NCBI GenBank assembly: GCA_903881425.1
Contig: CAIRTF010000142.1
Location: forward strand, 1-32,480
DNA length: 32,480 nt
Direction of reading: 5' to 3'
Origin: an uncultured Chitinophagaceae bacterium
Lineage (GTDB): Bacteria > Bacteroidota > Bacteroidia > Chitinophagales > Chitinophagaceae
Positions 17,001-25,179 of the stretch are shown one piece after another. Positions within the stretch are counted from its first letter, which is position 1, and the number at the start of each line of letters is the position of its first letter. The notes under the pieces are model-generated. The model did no database searches, was not told the origin of the DNA, and saw nothing but the letters and a program-made list of their open reading frames with translations. Made by a program: the position numbers and the translations under genes.

Positions 17001-17406
17001 TCACGTCTTCAATCATTCCTTCTAAACCCATATGTCTTCCATCATCAGGCGAATAAATTTTAGTGATGCCATAATGATGTAATTCTCTTATTTCTTCAGG
17101 TAAAATTGTTCCTCCACCACCACCAAATATTTTGATATGACTGCAATCGTTTTGATCCAGCAGATCTTTCATGTATTTGAAGAACTCAACATGTCCGCCT
17201 TGATAAGATGTAATAGCGATGCCTTGTACGTCTTCTTCAATAGCTGCTTCTACAATTTCGTGCACACTCCTATTATGACCAAGATGAATAATTTCTGCAC
17301 CCTTGCTTTGCATAATGCGACGCATGATATTGATAGCAGCATCATGTCCGTCGAATAGACTGGCTGCAGTAACAATGCGAACTTTATGTTGTAATCTAAA
17401 CCCCAT
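14002..17406 (-). CDS. icmF: Fused isobutyryl-CoA mutase (IcmF): B12-binding, G-protein and mutase domains
   Basis: This 1134-aa enzyme interconverts isobutyryl-CoA and n-butyryl-CoA (related acyl-CoAs also possible) using adenosylcobalamin. The domain order is diagnostic. First comes the B12-binding domain (about 8-137) with the base-off ligand H21 in DGHD, then SYQGGH and GGGGGT. Next is a MeaB-like GTPase chaperone with the P-loop GTGGAGKSS at 213-221 and NKFD at 353-356. Last is the mutase domain from about 545 to the end, with [23 protein letters not shown], the IcmF rather than the methylmalonyl-CoA mutase version of the substrate site. The linker between the first two domains carries two peptides encoded by palindromic repeats: TPPSTKGE (about 141-148) and ISLLGGEGL (about 197-205). 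Both keep the frame. It diverges from the aldose epimerase gene and has a good -7 box. Confidence 0.95.
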   Translation of the reverse strand: MGFRLQHKVRIVTAASLFDGHDAAINIMRRIMQSKGAEIIHLGHNRSVHEIVEAAIEEDVQGIAITSYQGGHVEFFKYMKDLLDQNDCSHIKIFGGGGGTILPEEIRELHHYGITKIYSPDDGRHMGLEGMIEDVIKQCDTPPSTKGEATKQRWNEKLPLGEVKDIRLIARAITKAENQESYSQILDEIKKFNPINISLLGGEGLIPVLGITGTGGAGKSSVTDEIVRRYLHTFTNKTIAVISVDPSKKKTGGALLGDRIRMNAISHPRAYMRSLATRDDNTALSKYVQEAIDICKSAGFDFIILESAGVGQSDASILDYCDVSMYVMTPEYGAASQLEKINMLDYADVVCINKFDKAGALDALHDVRKQYKRNHHLWDAKDEDLPIVGTIAAQFNDVGVNELFEKLITTIEKKTNIHFGKMDIHQHTKDTSSKSQIIPAKRVRYLSEISDNNRSYDAWVNEQCVIASKLYQINGVIGEKETSDIPELKSLQKKYEQQLHPDCKKLIEGWSILVKKYNQDFFEYEVRNKTIKQSLTTKSLSGTTIKKVVLPKYKDWGDILKWQLQENIPGEFPYTSGVFELKRQGEDPTRMFAGEGGPERTNKRFHYVSLGQPAIRLSTAFDSVTLYGEDPDFRPDIYGKVGNSGVSIATVDDAKKLYSGFDLCDAKTSVSMTINGPAPMILAFFMNAAIDQLCEKYIDENNLWSEVEKIANHKFKISNKPIYYNPSSPERLPEGNNGLGLKLLGLSGDEVLPKDIYEKIKAEALSQVRGTVQADILKEDQAQNTCIFSTEFALKLMGDVQQYFIDNKVRNFYSVSISGYHIAEAGANPITQLAFTLSNGFTYVEYYLSRGMNIDDFAPNLSFFFSNGMDAEYSVIGRVARRIWAKAMKLKYKANDRSQKLKYHIQTSGRSLHAQEIDFNDIRTTLQALYAIYDNCNSLHTNAYDEAITTPTEESVRRAMAIQLIINRELGSAKTENFIQGSFAIEELTDLVEEAVLLEFDRINERGGVLGAMERMYQRNKIQEESLYYETLKHTGELPIVGVNTFLNKKGSPTILPTEVIRSTKEEKEQQIQNLQAFHQRNKNKATEKLNELKTVAINNGNLFEALMETVKYCSLGQISHALYEVGGQYRRNM
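16795..16817 (+). repeat. REP-like palindromic repeat, copy 5, inside icmF
   Basis: A CCCCTCA lead and CCCCCTAAAAGGGAGA match the left-type copies with a few changes. Read on the minus strand it is translated in frame as ISLLGGEGL, just before the IcmF GTPase strand [15 protein letters not shown]. It faces copy 6. Confidence 0.65.
16963..16987 (-). repeat. REP-like palindromic repeat, copy 6, inside icmF (degenerate)
   Basis: TTCCCCTTTAGTGGATGGGGGGGT aligns to the right-type copy at 8661 but its palindrome is partly eroded. On the minus strand it encodes D-T-P-P-S-T-K-G-E in the linker after the B12-binding domain. With copy 5 it forms a 193-bp inward-facing pair around otherwise native linker sequence. 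Confidence 0.5.
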
Positions 17407-17429
17407 ATTTTAACTGTTTCCTTAAAAAA

Positions 17430-17437
17430 CAAAATTA
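17430..17437 (-). promoter_or_regulatory. Putative -7 box for icmF
   Basis: On the minus strand this reads TAATTTTG, an exact TAnnTTTG match, 24 bases before the icmF ATG. A small inverted repeat, TTAACT/AGTTAA (17435-17452), overlaps it and could be an operator, though it is short and AT-rich. Confidence 0.5.
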
Positions 17438-17516
17438 ACTGATAAAAGTTAACGATTGTTAGTTTTTAGCGATTGTTTATCAATTTGGTTTTACCTTTCA
17501 TGATAAATAATACCAT

Positions 17517-18458
17517 ATGCGATTTACAGTTACGATAGATCATTCACAAAATACACCAATAGTAAAACTAAAAGATACCATCACTCAAACTGAAGCAGAA
17601 ATATATTCATTCGGCGGATTATTAAATGCATTCAATATTCAACTAAATAATAAAACGTTTAATTGTATAGAGGGTTTCAATTCTGTTGCTGATGTACAAC
17701 AAAATATCACCAACGGTTTTAAAAGTGCAAAGATTGCTCCGTTTGTTTGCAGATTGAAAAATGGTGAATATAATTTTAATGATACTCATTACAAGACGCA
17801 TAAATTTTATTTAGGCGAACATGCAATTCATGGTTTGGTTTATGATCAGGTTTTTGAAATATTGACCACTCATGCAGATGAACATCATGCTACTGTTGGA
17901 TTAAGATGTAAGTATACAGGCACGGATGCCGGTTATCCATTTGCTTTTGAACTTTTAATCAACTGGAAATTAGAGATCAATAATAAATTATCAGTTACTA
18001 CTACTGTATTACATCATAACAAACATGCTATTCCCTTTGCTGATGGATGGCATCCTTATTTTACTTTAGGAACTGATGTGGATGATTATTATGTAGCATT
18101 TGACAGCAACACACAAATTGAATTTGATGCATCGCTTATTCCAACTGATAAAGAATTGAAAGATGAGCGTTTCATTCATTCAACTTCATTAAAAAATATT
18201 GCATTAGACAATTGCTTTGTGTTAAACAATCCCCGACAATCAACATGTATTTTAAGAAACAAACAATTGCAATTAACGATCCATCCCGAAAAGTCTTACC
18301 CTTATTTACAAATTTATACACCGCCGCATCGCAAAAGTATTGCTATCGAAAATTTAAGCAGCATACCGGATGCATTCAACAATAAAAAAGGATTGATATG
18401 GTTAGAACCCAATCAATCCAAATTATTTACAACCAGTTATCAGATAACAATTTTATAA
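17517..18458 (+). CDS. Aldose 1-epimerase family protein
   Basis: This 313-aa protein has the galactose mutarotase-like beta-sandwich fold, which interconverts alpha and beta anomers of hexoses or related sugars. The expected active-site residues are visible: His in GEHAIHG, His in DGWHPYF, and the C-terminal catalytic Glu in SIAIENLSSIPDAFN. There is no signal peptide, so it is cytoplasmic. The exact sugar is not predictable. Its stop overlaps the 3' end of the convergent RidA gene by six bases. Confidence 0.85.
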   Translation: MRFTVTIDHSQNTPIVKLKDTITQTEAEIYSFGGLLNAFNIQLNNKTFNCIEGFNSVADVQQNITNGFKSAKIAPFVCRLKNGEYNFNDTHYKTHKFYLGEHAIHGLVYDQVFEILTTHADEHHATVGLRCKYTGTDAGYPFAFELLINWKLEINNKLSVTTTVLHHNKHAIPFADGWHPYFTLGTDVDDYYVAFDSNTQIEFDASLIPTDKELKDERFIHSTSLKNIALDNCFVLNNPRQSTCILRNKQLQLTIHPEKSYPYLQIYTPPHRKSIAIENLSSIPDAFNNKKGLIWLEPNQSKLFTTSYQITIL

Positions 18459-18839
18459 ACTTACAGTAGCGGTCATACTGATCTCCACATTTACATTCTT
18501 CGGCAATCCTTTCACAGCAACAGTTTCACGTGCAGGATAATCGCCGTTAAAATAACTGCCATACACTTCATTCACTTCTGCAAACAAACTCATATCACTT
18601 AAAAAGATGGTTGTTTTTACTACATGCTCAAAAGTAAGTTTGGCTTCATCTAAAATAGCTTTTAAATTTTTCATCACTTGATGTGCTTCATCTTTCACGC
18701 TTCCTTTTATCAAATCATTTGTTGAAGGATCAATGGCTACTTGTCCGCTGATAAATAATAATTCTCCTGTTTTCACAGCTTGATTATATGGACCGATCGG
18801 TGCAGGTGCTTTATCTGTTTTGATAATTTGTTTTGACAT
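18453..18839 (-). CDS. ridA: RidA family reactive imine/enamine deaminase
   Basis: This 128-aa protein hydrolyses reactive 2-aminoacrylate-type enamines released by PLP enzymes. The family signature is clear: APAPIGPYNQAV near the N-terminus, LFISGQVAIDP, and ARETVAVKGLPKNVNVEISMTAT, with the substrate-binding Arg and catalytic Glu at the end. I chose the ATG at 18839 (MSKQIIKTDKAPAPIG) because the extra upstream residues are not found in the family. The gene overlaps the 3' end of the aldose epimerase gene. Confidence 0.9.
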   Translation of the reverse strand: MSKQIIKTDKAPAPIGPYNQAVKTGELLFISGQVAIDPSTNDLIKGSVKDEAHQVMKNLKAILDEAKLTFEHVVKTTIFLSDMSLFAEVNEVYGSYFNGDYPARETVAVKGLPKNVNVEISMTATVSL

Positions 18840-18890
18840 ATTATTCGTTTTTAAATAATCGGCAATTAACTTCATTTCCTTCAATCAACC

Positions 18891-18898
18891 TATTTTTG
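18891..18898 (+). promoter_or_regulatory. Putative -7 box for the 3HCDH-tsaB pair
   Basis: TATTTTTG is an exact TAnnTTTG match, 15 bases before the ATG at 18914, in the short divergent gap with ridA. Confidence 0.5.
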
Positions 18899-18913
18899 TG
18901 CAAATCATTTTAA

Positions 18914-19522
18914 ATGCAGTTGGCAGTAAAAGCAAATCAGGAGCAGCGAGAAGAATTTCTGTCAAAATCAATTCCGGCAAATATTTCTATTATTTGGGCA
19001 GATAAAAATATTCCGGATGCAGAAGTATATTTTGATTTATTGTTTGAAGAAGAGGGGGCAGCATTTAGTTCAATCAATAATAAACCTGTTTTTGTAAATG
19101 CAGTGATTGAAACATGCCAAACATTACCAAAGAATTTTATTCGAATTAATGCATGGAACGGTTTTTTAAAAAGAGATATTGTTGAAGTGGCTGCAAAAGA
19201 ATCAATGAAAATGGAAGCAGAGAAAATATTAAACAGTTTGCAATGGAAATTTGAATGGGTAGTTGATGAACCCGGTATGATTGCTGCAAGAATTATTGCG
19301 ATGATTGTTAATGAAGCTTATTTTGGTTTGGGGGATGAGATCAGCAGCAAAGAAGAAATTGATATTGCCATGAAACTGGGTACTAATTATCCATATGGTC
19401 CATTTGAATGGAGTGAAAAAATTGGTTTACAAAAAATATATGCCCTCTTAAAAAAATTATCGCAAACAGATAAGAGATACAATGTAGCACCGAGTTTAGA
19501 AGAAGCAATTCATCAACTATAA
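18914..19522 (+). CDS. 3-hydroxyacyl-CoA dehydrogenase C-terminal domain protein lacking the NAD motif
   Basis: This 202-aa protein has, from about residue 85 on, the helical C-terminal (substrate/dimer) domain of 3-hydroxyacyl-CoA dehydrogenase: NAWNGFLKRDIVEVAA, then MIVNEAYFGLGDEISSKEEID and MKLGTNYPYGPFEW. The N-terminal part resembles only the second half of a Rossmann fold, and the GxGxxG dinucleotide-binding loop is missing. Ordinary enzymes are about 290 aa. The frame is clean and the conserved motifs are intact, so this looks like a stable reduced form rather than a fresh pseudogene. Dehydrogenase activity alone seems unlikely. It starts an operon with tsaB, one base apart. Confidence 0.8.
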   Translation: MQLAVKANQEQREEFLSKSIPANISIIWADKNIPDAEVYFDLLFEEEGAAFSSINNKPVFVNAVIETCQTLPKNFIRINAWNGFLKRDIVEVAAKESMKMEAEKILNSLQWKFEWVVDEPGMIAARIIAMIVNEAYFGLGDEISSKEEIDIAMKLGTNYPYGPFEWSEKIGLQKIYALLKKLSQTDKRYNVAPSLEEAIHQL

Positions 19523-19523
19523 A

Positions 19524-20213
19524 ATGGCATTGATATTAAATATAGATACAGCAACAGAACATGCATCGGTATGTTTGAGTAAAGATTCAAGTGTATTAGC
19601 ATTGGAAGAAAATGCAGAGCAAAAAAATCATGCTGCATTTATTCAGCCTGCTATTCAAAAAATATTTTCAGTAACTAATTTAGCATTGTCGTCTATCGAT
19701 GCAATTGCCGTTACTAACGGACCGGGAAGTTATACAGGCTTACGTGTTGGCTTATCATCTGCAAAAGGTTTGTGTTATGCTTTAAACAAACCGTTAATTC
19801 TTTTAAACACTCTGGAAGTAATGGCAAATGCGGCCATCAATGAATTAAAAAAACAAAATGCTGATATTCAAAATACATTGTTTTGCCCAATGATAGATGC
19901 AAGAAGAATGGAAGTATTTACAGCTTTGTTTGATGCATCTTTAGAACTCATTATTCCCTCAACTGCTGTTATTTTAGATGAGCAGACATTTGCAGATTAT
20001 CTTTTAAAACAATCCATTGTTTTTAGTGGTAGTGGAACAGAGAAATGTCAAAAGATTGTAAAACATTCAAACGCTATCTTTCAATCCATGCAACAGAATG
20101 CTTCCCACATGATTCACATATCAGAACAAACATATACTCGTAAACAGTTTGCAGACCTCGCTTATAGCGAACCGTTTTACCTGAAAGAGTTTTTTACTCC
20201 ACTAAAAAAGTAG
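19524..20213 (+). CDS. tsaB: tRNA threonylcarbamoyladenosine biosynthesis protein TsaB
   Basis: This 229-aa ASKHA-fold protein partners TsaD and TsaE in making the t6A modification at position 37 of ANN-decoding tRNAs. The N-terminal LNIDTATEHASVCL, the central AVTNGPGSYTGLRVGLSSAKGLCYAL and the length are typical. It follows the 3HCDH-like gene by one base and is surely co-transcribed with it. Confidence 0.93.
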   Translation: MALILNIDTATEHASVCLSKDSSVLALEENAEQKNHAAFIQPAIQKIFSVTNLALSSIDAIAVTNGPGSYTGLRVGLSSAKGLCYALNKPLILLNTLEVMANAAINELKKQNADIQNTLFCPMIDARRMEVFTALFDASLELIIPSTAVILDEQTFADYLLKQSIVFSGSGTEKCQKIVKHSNAIFQSMQQNASHMIHISEQTYTRKQFADLAYSEPFYLKEFFTPLKK

Positions 20214-20218
20214 ATTTG
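20211..20218 (+). promoter_or_regulatory. Possible -7 box for the ArsR-family gene
   Basis: TAGATTTG matches TAnnTTTG and overlaps the tsaB stop codon. It would give a leader of about 90 bases before the ATG at 20317, longer than for the other boxes in the window. Confidence 0.3.
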
Positions 20219-20316
20219 TTTATTGATTTATTTTAAAAATAAGTTGATAGTTTCAACAAATATTTTTTTAACTTTATGCAATCGAGCTATTGTCTAACCC
20301 CCCCAATTATTATTTT

Positions 20317-20652
20317 ATGACACATTCACAAAATTTCCTTACGCTTAGTAATGGAAGAGCGCTTGTAAAAATCGATCTTGTGCAAAGCAAAAAAGCGGCC
20401 ATGACTTTGAGGGCAATCAATCACAAACTTCGCCAGCAAATGTTAAAACTGCTCGATGAAAACAAGCGTATGACTGTAACAGAATTGTATGTTAAACTTC
20501 GTTTAGAACAATCTGTTGCCTCACAACATTTAGCGATTTTACGTCGTGCTGGAATTGTTAGTACACAACGTACCGGCAAGTTCATTTTTTATTCTCCTAA
20601 CTACAATCGTATTGCTGAAGTAATCAAATTTGCAACAGATTTAGTAGGATAA
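20317..20652 (+). CDS. ArsR/SmtB-family winged-helix repressor without cysteines
   Basis: This protein of about 111 aa has a winged helix-turn-helix: NHKLRQQMLKLLDE, then the recognition region RLEQSVASQHLAILRRAGIV and the wing STQRTGKFIFYSPN. The frame is open upstream from a TTG at 20290, but that stretch (SNPPNYYF) is not family sequence, so the ATG at 20317 is preferred. It contains no Cys residue, so it cannot sense persulfides through a dithiol as BigR/SqrR do, nor bind metal through cysteines. It lies just upstream of the persulfide dioxygenase gene, but a terminator separates them. It may repress itself, that gene, or targets elsewhere. Confidence 0.85.
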   Translation: MTHSQNFLTLSNGRALVKIDLVQSKKAAMTLRAINHKLRQQMLKLLDENKRMTVTELYVKLRLEQSVASQHLAILRRAGIVSTQRTGKFIFYSPNYNRIAEVIKFATDLVG

Positions 20653-20686
20653 TCTCGACACAAAAATTCTTTGTTGTTCAATTTAT

Positions 20687-20715
20687 AATGGCACGCCAAA
20701 AGCGATGCCATTTTT
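20687..20715 (+). terminator. Rho-independent terminator after the ArsR-family gene
   Basis: The stem AATGGCA-CGC pairs with GCG-(bulged A)-TGCCATT around a CAAAA loop and is followed by five Ts and an AT-rich tract. It ends 31 bases before the next start codon. Confidence 0.75.
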
Positions 20716-20721
20716 ATTTTT

Positions 20722-20729
20722 TATCTTCG
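20722..20729 (+). promoter_or_regulatory. Possible -7 box for the persulfide dioxygenase gene
   Basis: TATCTTCG differs by one base from TAnnTTTG and lies 17 bases before the ATG at 20746, directly after the upstream terminator. That is a plausible place for a promoter. Confidence 0.35.
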
Positions 20730-20745
20730 CAAAAATTATTCGTTT

Positions 20746-22161
20746 ATGTTTATTCAGCAATTATATACCGGATGCCTGAGTGAAGCAGCTTATTATATTG
20801 AAAGCGAAGGAGAAGCTGCAGTAATTGACCCATTGCGTGACATTGATGAATATTTACAATTAGCCACTTCACGCAAAGCCAAGATCAAATATATTTTTGA
20901 AACACATTTCCATGCCGATTTTGTAAGCGGTCATTTAGACCTGGCGGCTGCAACAGGCGCAAGCATTGTCTATGGCCCAGATACGGTTACTAAATTTCCG
21001 GTGCATGTTGCAAAAGATGGAGAAATATTTTCATTAGGCAAATTAACGATACAAGTATTACATACACCCGGACATACTTTGGAAAGCAGTTGTTTTTTAT
21101 TGAAAGATGAAAACAAAAAAGACCATGCCATATTTACCGGTGATACTTTATTTGTTGGCGATGTAGGTAGGCCTGACCTTGCGCAAAAAGGTGAAGCATT
21201 AACCATGCAAGATTTAGCCGGTATGATGTATGAAAGTTTGCAAAAAAAGATTATGCCCTTGGCTGATGACGTAATATTATATCCTGCACATGGCGCCGGA
21301 AGCAGTTGCGGTAAAAATTTAGGTTCAGAGACTTTTAGTACCATCGGCGAACAAAAGCAAACTAATTACGCATTGCAACAAAGTAGTAAAGAAGATTTTA
21401 TTCAAGCAGTTACAGAAGGGTTGGCATCACCACCTGATTATTTTCCTATCAATGCAAAAATTAATAAAGAAGGTTACGAAAGCTTGAACAGTATCATGGA
21501 AAAAGCATTACAACCTCTAAATGTTGATGCATTCAAATTAAAAATGAAAAATGATGATACAATTATATTAGATACCAGAACAGCTAATGTATTTACACAA
21601 GGTTTTGTACCGGGTTCTATTTTTATTGGATTGGAAGGTCGTTTTGCAGAATGGGCAGGCAGTTTATTACCATTTGATAAAACAATTATTTTAGTTACTG
21701 AAAAAGGAAAAGAAAAAGAAACCGTTGTTCGTTTAACAAGAGTGGGCTTTGAAAAAATTGAAGGTTATTTACAAGGCGGTTTTGAAGCATGGCAAACTGC
21801 AGGTGAACCTATTGATATTATTATTGATGTTGAAGCAGATGAACTAGCCATGGATATTCCTTTTGATGAAAACTTAGTAATTGTGGATGTGAGAAAAGAA
21901 ACTGAATATGCTGACGGACATATCAAACAAGCACTCAATATTCCTTTATTAGAATTAAAAGATCCGGCAAGTATGGCAAATATGGAAGACACGCATAATA
22001 TTTATGTGCATTGTGCCGGTGGTTACAGAAGTGTGATTGCTTCTTCACTTATTAAAAAAGAAGGCATTCATAATATACGCAATGTTGTTGGCGGATGGGG
22101 CAGCATTAAACAATTACCCGATAAATTTGAAATTGAAAAAACAGTTGAAGCCTTGAATTAA
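20746..22161 (+). CDS. Persulfide dioxygenase-like metallo-beta-lactamase fold protein with two rhodanese domains
   Basis: This 471-aa protein has three parts. Residues 1 to about 250 are an ETHE1-like MBL domain: THFHADF (H54, H56, D58), HTPGH (H110) and TGDTLFVGD (D133), matching the His-His-Asp iron site of persulfide dioxygenases, which oxidise glutathione or low-molecular-weight persulfides to sulfite. Residues about 262-356 are a rhodanese domain with no active-site Cys (TEKGKEKE in place of the loop). Residues about 370-468 are a second rhodanese with the intact loop HCAGGYRS, C423. It likely detoxifies sulfide-derived sulfane sulfur in the cytoplasm. The neighbouring ArsR-type regulator suggests regulated expression. 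Confidence 0.9.
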   Translation: MFIQQLYTGCLSEAAYYIESEGEAAVIDPLRDIDEYLQLATSRKAKIKYIFETHFHADFVSGHLDLAAATGASIVYGPDTVTKFPVHVAKDGEIFSLGKLTIQVLHTPGHTLESSCFLLKDENKKDHAIFTGDTLFVGDVGRPDLAQKGEALTMQDLAGMMYESLQKKIMPLADDVILYPAHGAGSSCGKNLGSETFSTIGEQKQTNYALQQSSKEDFIQAVTEGLASPPDYFPINAKINKEGYESLNSIMEKALQPLNVDAFKLKMKNDDTIILDTRTANVFTQGFVPGSIFIGLEGRFAEWAGSLLPFDKTIILVTEKGKEKETVVRLTRVGFEKIEGYLQGGFEAWQTAGEPIDIIIDVEADELAMDIPFDENLVIVDVRKETEYADGHIKQALNIPLLELKDPASMANMEDTHNIYVHCAGGYRSVIASSLIKKEGIHNIRNVVGGWGSIKQLPDKFEIEKTVEALN

Positions 22162-22196
22162 TAATAAAGCTCCGGAATATTCGGAGCTTTATTATT
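22160..22196. terminator. Bidirectional Rho-independent terminator
   Basis: A 15-bp stem, AATAATAAAGCTCCG paired with CGGAGCTTTATTATT, surrounds a short loop and has T-rich flanks on both strands. It sits between the convergent persulfide dioxygenase and acyltransferase genes and touches both stop codons. Confidence 0.88.
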
Positions 22197-23077
22197 TATA
22201 CAACAAGATTGCTATGTTTACCTTCATCGAATTGATACTTCCATCGTTTATGACTCCACAAATAACCTGATGGATGTTGGCGAACAGTTTCTTCAATAAA
22301 TGCTGCCAACTGTTTTGTAATTTCTCCGTGAGGCAATGTCTTAGGTTCTTCACTTAATAATTTTAAATCCGAACGATAATACCCTCTTTTAATTTTATAA
22401 AAATTACAAAGCACTACTGCTGTATTATCAAACTTAGCACTACGCTCGGGCCCCTTTACAAATGGTGTCATTCTTCCGAAGAAGCTTGTCCAGTAAGCAT
22501 TTTCAGGTCCACCTGGATTTTGATCTCCAACTAATGCCAAACAATATTGTTCTTTGGAATAAGCACTGAAGTTCTTTTTGAATTCAGTAGCTGGTATCAA
22601 TACTGTACCAAATTTTTTTCGGTAATTATAAAATATTTTATCAAACACTTTATTTTGAATAGGCATGTAAACACCTAGAAATTTATACAATAAATTATTT
22701 GAATAAGCTAAGTTCGCAAACTCCCAATTAAAAAAATGACCTACTAATAATTGAACATTTTTTCCGGAGCTATGGATATTATTGATCACACTATAATCTG
22801 CAGTAAATCTTTTATTCAATTCTTTTTCAGAGATAGAGATCAATTTAAAGACTTCAATAAATGTATCAGTAAATTGCTGATAGAACTCCTTGGCAATTTT
22901 TTTTCTTTCGGCTAAAGTTTTATCAGGAAAAGCAATGGATAAATTATTCATCACCACTTCTTTTCTGTATCCAACAATGTAATAAACAATCAAATAAAAA
23001 AAATCGCTCAATAAATACAAAACACGCCAAGGTAATAATGATAATACATAAAATAGGCCGTACACAATGTAATACAT
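22196..23077 (-). CDS. LpxL/HtrB-like lysophospholipid (lipid A) acyltransferase
   Basis: This 293-aa inner-membrane protein has an N-terminal membrane anchor (about residues 5-35). The acyltransferase H-x4-E motif is visible as H114 and E119 in LVGHFFNWE. Other family features are VGDQNPGG, FFGRMTPFVKGPERSAK and the C-terminal LWSHKRWKY. Family members add a secondary acyl chain to lipid A or transfer acyl groups to related membrane lipids. The exact acceptor in Bacteroidota cannot be told from sequence. It lies four bases after ispG and is probably its operon partner. Confidence 0.88.
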   Translation of the reverse strand: MYYIVYGLFYVLSLLPWRVLYLLSDFFYLIVYYIVGYRKEVVMNNLSIAFPDKTLAERKKIAKEFYQQFTDTFIEVFKLISISEKELNKRFTADYSVINNIHSSGKNVQLLVGHFFNWEFANLAYSNNLLYKFLGVYMPIQNKVFDKIFYNYRKKFGTVLIPATEFKKNFSAYSKEQYCLALVGDQNPGGPENAYWTSFFGRMTPFVKGPERSAKFDNTAVVLCNFYKIKRGYYRSDLKLLSEEPKTLPHGEITKQLAAFIEETVRQHPSGYLWSHKRWKYQFDEGKHSNLVV

Positions 23078-23081
23078 ACAA

Positions 23082-25112
23082 TCAAAGTTTAGAAACTGAT
23101 GCAGGTTCTATCCATGCTTCATTTTCTTTCAATAAATTAATTAATTCATCAACAGCAATATCACTATCAATATTACGCTTCACAATTTCTTTGCCTTTGT
23201 ATAAAGTAATTTTTCCAACACCGCTTCCCACATAACCAAAATCAGCATCAGCCATTTCCCCGGGTCCATTTACTATGCAACCCATAATAGCGATCTTCAC
23301 CCCTTTTAAATGATTTGTTCTTGAACGAATTTTTGCAGTGGTTTCCTGCAGATCAAATAATGTTCTTCCGCAACTCGGACAAGAAATATATTCTGTTTTG
23401 GAAATTCTTGTTCGGGTTGCTTGTAATATCGAGAAGGCTGTGCTATTGATGAATTGTTCAACAGAAATATTATTAGAATAATTTCTACCGCTTGCATTCT
23501 TATAACTTGAATCTTGCAATTGGTAACTTTTATTTGTCATTCCAAAACAAACACCATTACCGAAACCATCCAATAATAATGCGCCTGCTTCTGTTGCATA
23601 ATGAATGAGATGCTCATCTGCTGTTTGCCAATGACTGTCACAAGTGATGATAACCGGATTTAAAATCTTCCTGTTTGATAGCTCAACAAACATTCGTCTT
23701 ATCGCAAGCATGGCATGTTGATGAGTACTGCTTAAGCACAACACAACTGATTTATCATTGCCCAGTTCATCCAGAAAAGTAAAATCATTAATGGGCGTTT
23801 CATCACTAAAGCAATCAATCATTACAAAATTGATCAGCTCACTTTTTTGTTCTGCTTCAACAAATCCACCGCCATCAAAAATGGGAAAATATTTTTCTTT
23901 ATCTGTTGCCAATACCCATGCAGCAGGATATACAATCACTTTCAATGTACCCGGTAATGCAAAATCTAATAACTGATGTCCGGTAAAAATATAATCAGCT
24001 GCGGTATCACCGATTGTCCATTTGTCTGTTATTTCATTATAGGTGTAACCGATACTTTCTAAATGTTGTGTTGTAATTTTTTCAATCTTACTTAAATCAG
24101 CAATTACAACAGGAACATGTTTTGCACCAATATTATCAACTGCAAAAGTTTCTCTTTGTTGATAATTAAACGAATCGTAAGGAAATTTTTCGACTGATTG
24201 AATACTATGGACTATAGGCTGAGAACTATTGATTGTATAACGTTTCACCAAATCTTTACAAACAGGAATTTCCAATTCAGGATCTTCTGTTAATGAAACA
24301 CGAATGGTATCACCGATACCATCTTCCAATAAAGTACCAATACCCACTGCACTTTTTACTCTGCCATCTTCACCATCACCTGCTTCTGTTACACCCAAAT
24401 GCAATGCATAGCATTCATTGAATTCTTCAAACATTTTATTGATGAGTGTTCTGTAAGCCTGCACCATCACTTGCGGATTGCTGGCTTTCATACTCAATAC
24501 AATATTGTAATAATTTTCAGCACGTGCAATACGTAAAAATTCCATTGCACTTTCTACCATGCCCATTGGTGTATCACCATATCTGCTCATGATTCTGTCA
24601 CTCAATGAACCATGATTGGTGCCAATGCGCATAGCTGTTCCATATTCTTTACAAATTTTTATCAATGGCGTAAATCGTTCTCTTATTCTATCTATTTCTT
24701 CAACATATTCTGCATCGGTATATTCAATCTGTTCAAATTTTTTCTTATCAACATAATTACCCGGATTCACTCTAACTTTCTCCACAATTCTTGCAGCGAC
24801 TTCGGCTGCATTAGGCGTAAAATGAATATCCGCCACTAACGGCACATGATAACCCCTTTTGTGCAATTCGTTTTTGATATGTAATAAATTCTCTGCTTCT
24901 TTTTTGGATGGTGCTGTAATGCGCACTAATTCTGCACCGGCTTCAATACAACGAATGGTTTGTTCTACAGTTGCAATGGTATTCATTGTGTCGGTAGTCG
25001 TCATCGTTTGAACACGAATGGGATGACCATTGCCTAATAATAAATCACCAATCTTCACTTCATTAGTGATGAGTCTGCTATATTCCGTTAACGAGTTACA
25101 ATATAATTGCAT
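23082..25112 (-). CDS. ispG: 4-hydroxy-3-methylbut-2-enyl-diphosphate synthase, long three-domain form
   Basis: This 676-aa enzyme converts MEcPP to HMBPP in the non-mevalonate isoprenoid pathway using a [4Fe-4S] cluster. The N-terminal TIM-barrel begins with VKIGDLLLGNGHPIRVQTMTTTDT. Cluster ligands are C578 and C581 in CPSCGRT and C612 with E619 in GCIVNGPGE. The protein is nearly twice the E. coli length because of an insertion of about 270 residues between the barrel and the cluster domain, the form known from plants, Chlamydia and Bacteroidota. It is the first gene of a pair with the acyltransferase. Confidence 0.96.
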   Translation of the reverse strand: MQLYCNSLTEYSRLITNEVKIGDLLLGNGHPIRVQTMTTTDTMNTIATVEQTIRCIEAGAELVRITAPSKKEAENLLHIKNELHKRGYHVPLVADIHFTPNAAEVAARIVEKVRVNPGNYVDKKKFEQIEYTDAEYVEEIDRIRERFTPLIKICKEYGTAMRIGTNHGSLSDRIMSRYGDTPMGMVESAMEFLRIARAENYYNIVLSMKASNPQVMVQAYRTLINKMFEEFNECYALHLGVTEAGDGEDGRVKSAVGIGTLLEDGIGDTIRVSLTEDPELEIPVCKDLVKRYTINSSQPIVHSIQSVEKFPYDSFNYQQRETFAVDNIGAKHVPVVIADLSKIEKITTQHLESIGYTYNEITDKWTIGDTAADYIFTGHQLLDFALPGTLKVIVYPAAWVLATDKEKYFPIFDGGGFVEAEQKSELINFVMIDCFSDETPINDFTFLDELGNDKSVVLCLSSTHQHAMLAIRRMFVELSNRKILNPVIITCDSHWQTADEHLIHYATEAGALLLDGFGNGVCFGMTNKSYQLQDSSYKNASGRNYSNNISVEQFINSTAFSILQATRTRISKTEYISCPSCGRTLFDLQETTAKIRSRTNHLKGVKIAIMGCIVNGPGEMADADFGYVGSGVGKITLYKGKEIVKRNIDSDIAVDELINLLKENEAWIEPASVSKL

Positions 25113-25179
25113 TGAATCTGATTATGCTGTGATGCAAATGTCATTAAAAAAGAAGTATTTTTAATCAATAATGATAACA

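Noticed and set aside
18914-19522. 3HCDH-like gene as a decayed pseudogene
   Set aside because: There is no frameshift or stop, the C-domain motifs are intact, and it is tightly coupled to tsaB, which favours a functional short form.
20293-20306. TCTAACCCCCCCAA ahead of the ArsR-family gene, like the left half of the palindromic repeat
   Set aside because: Only the CTAACCCCC part is present, with no G-rich partner arm, so it cannot be called a copy.
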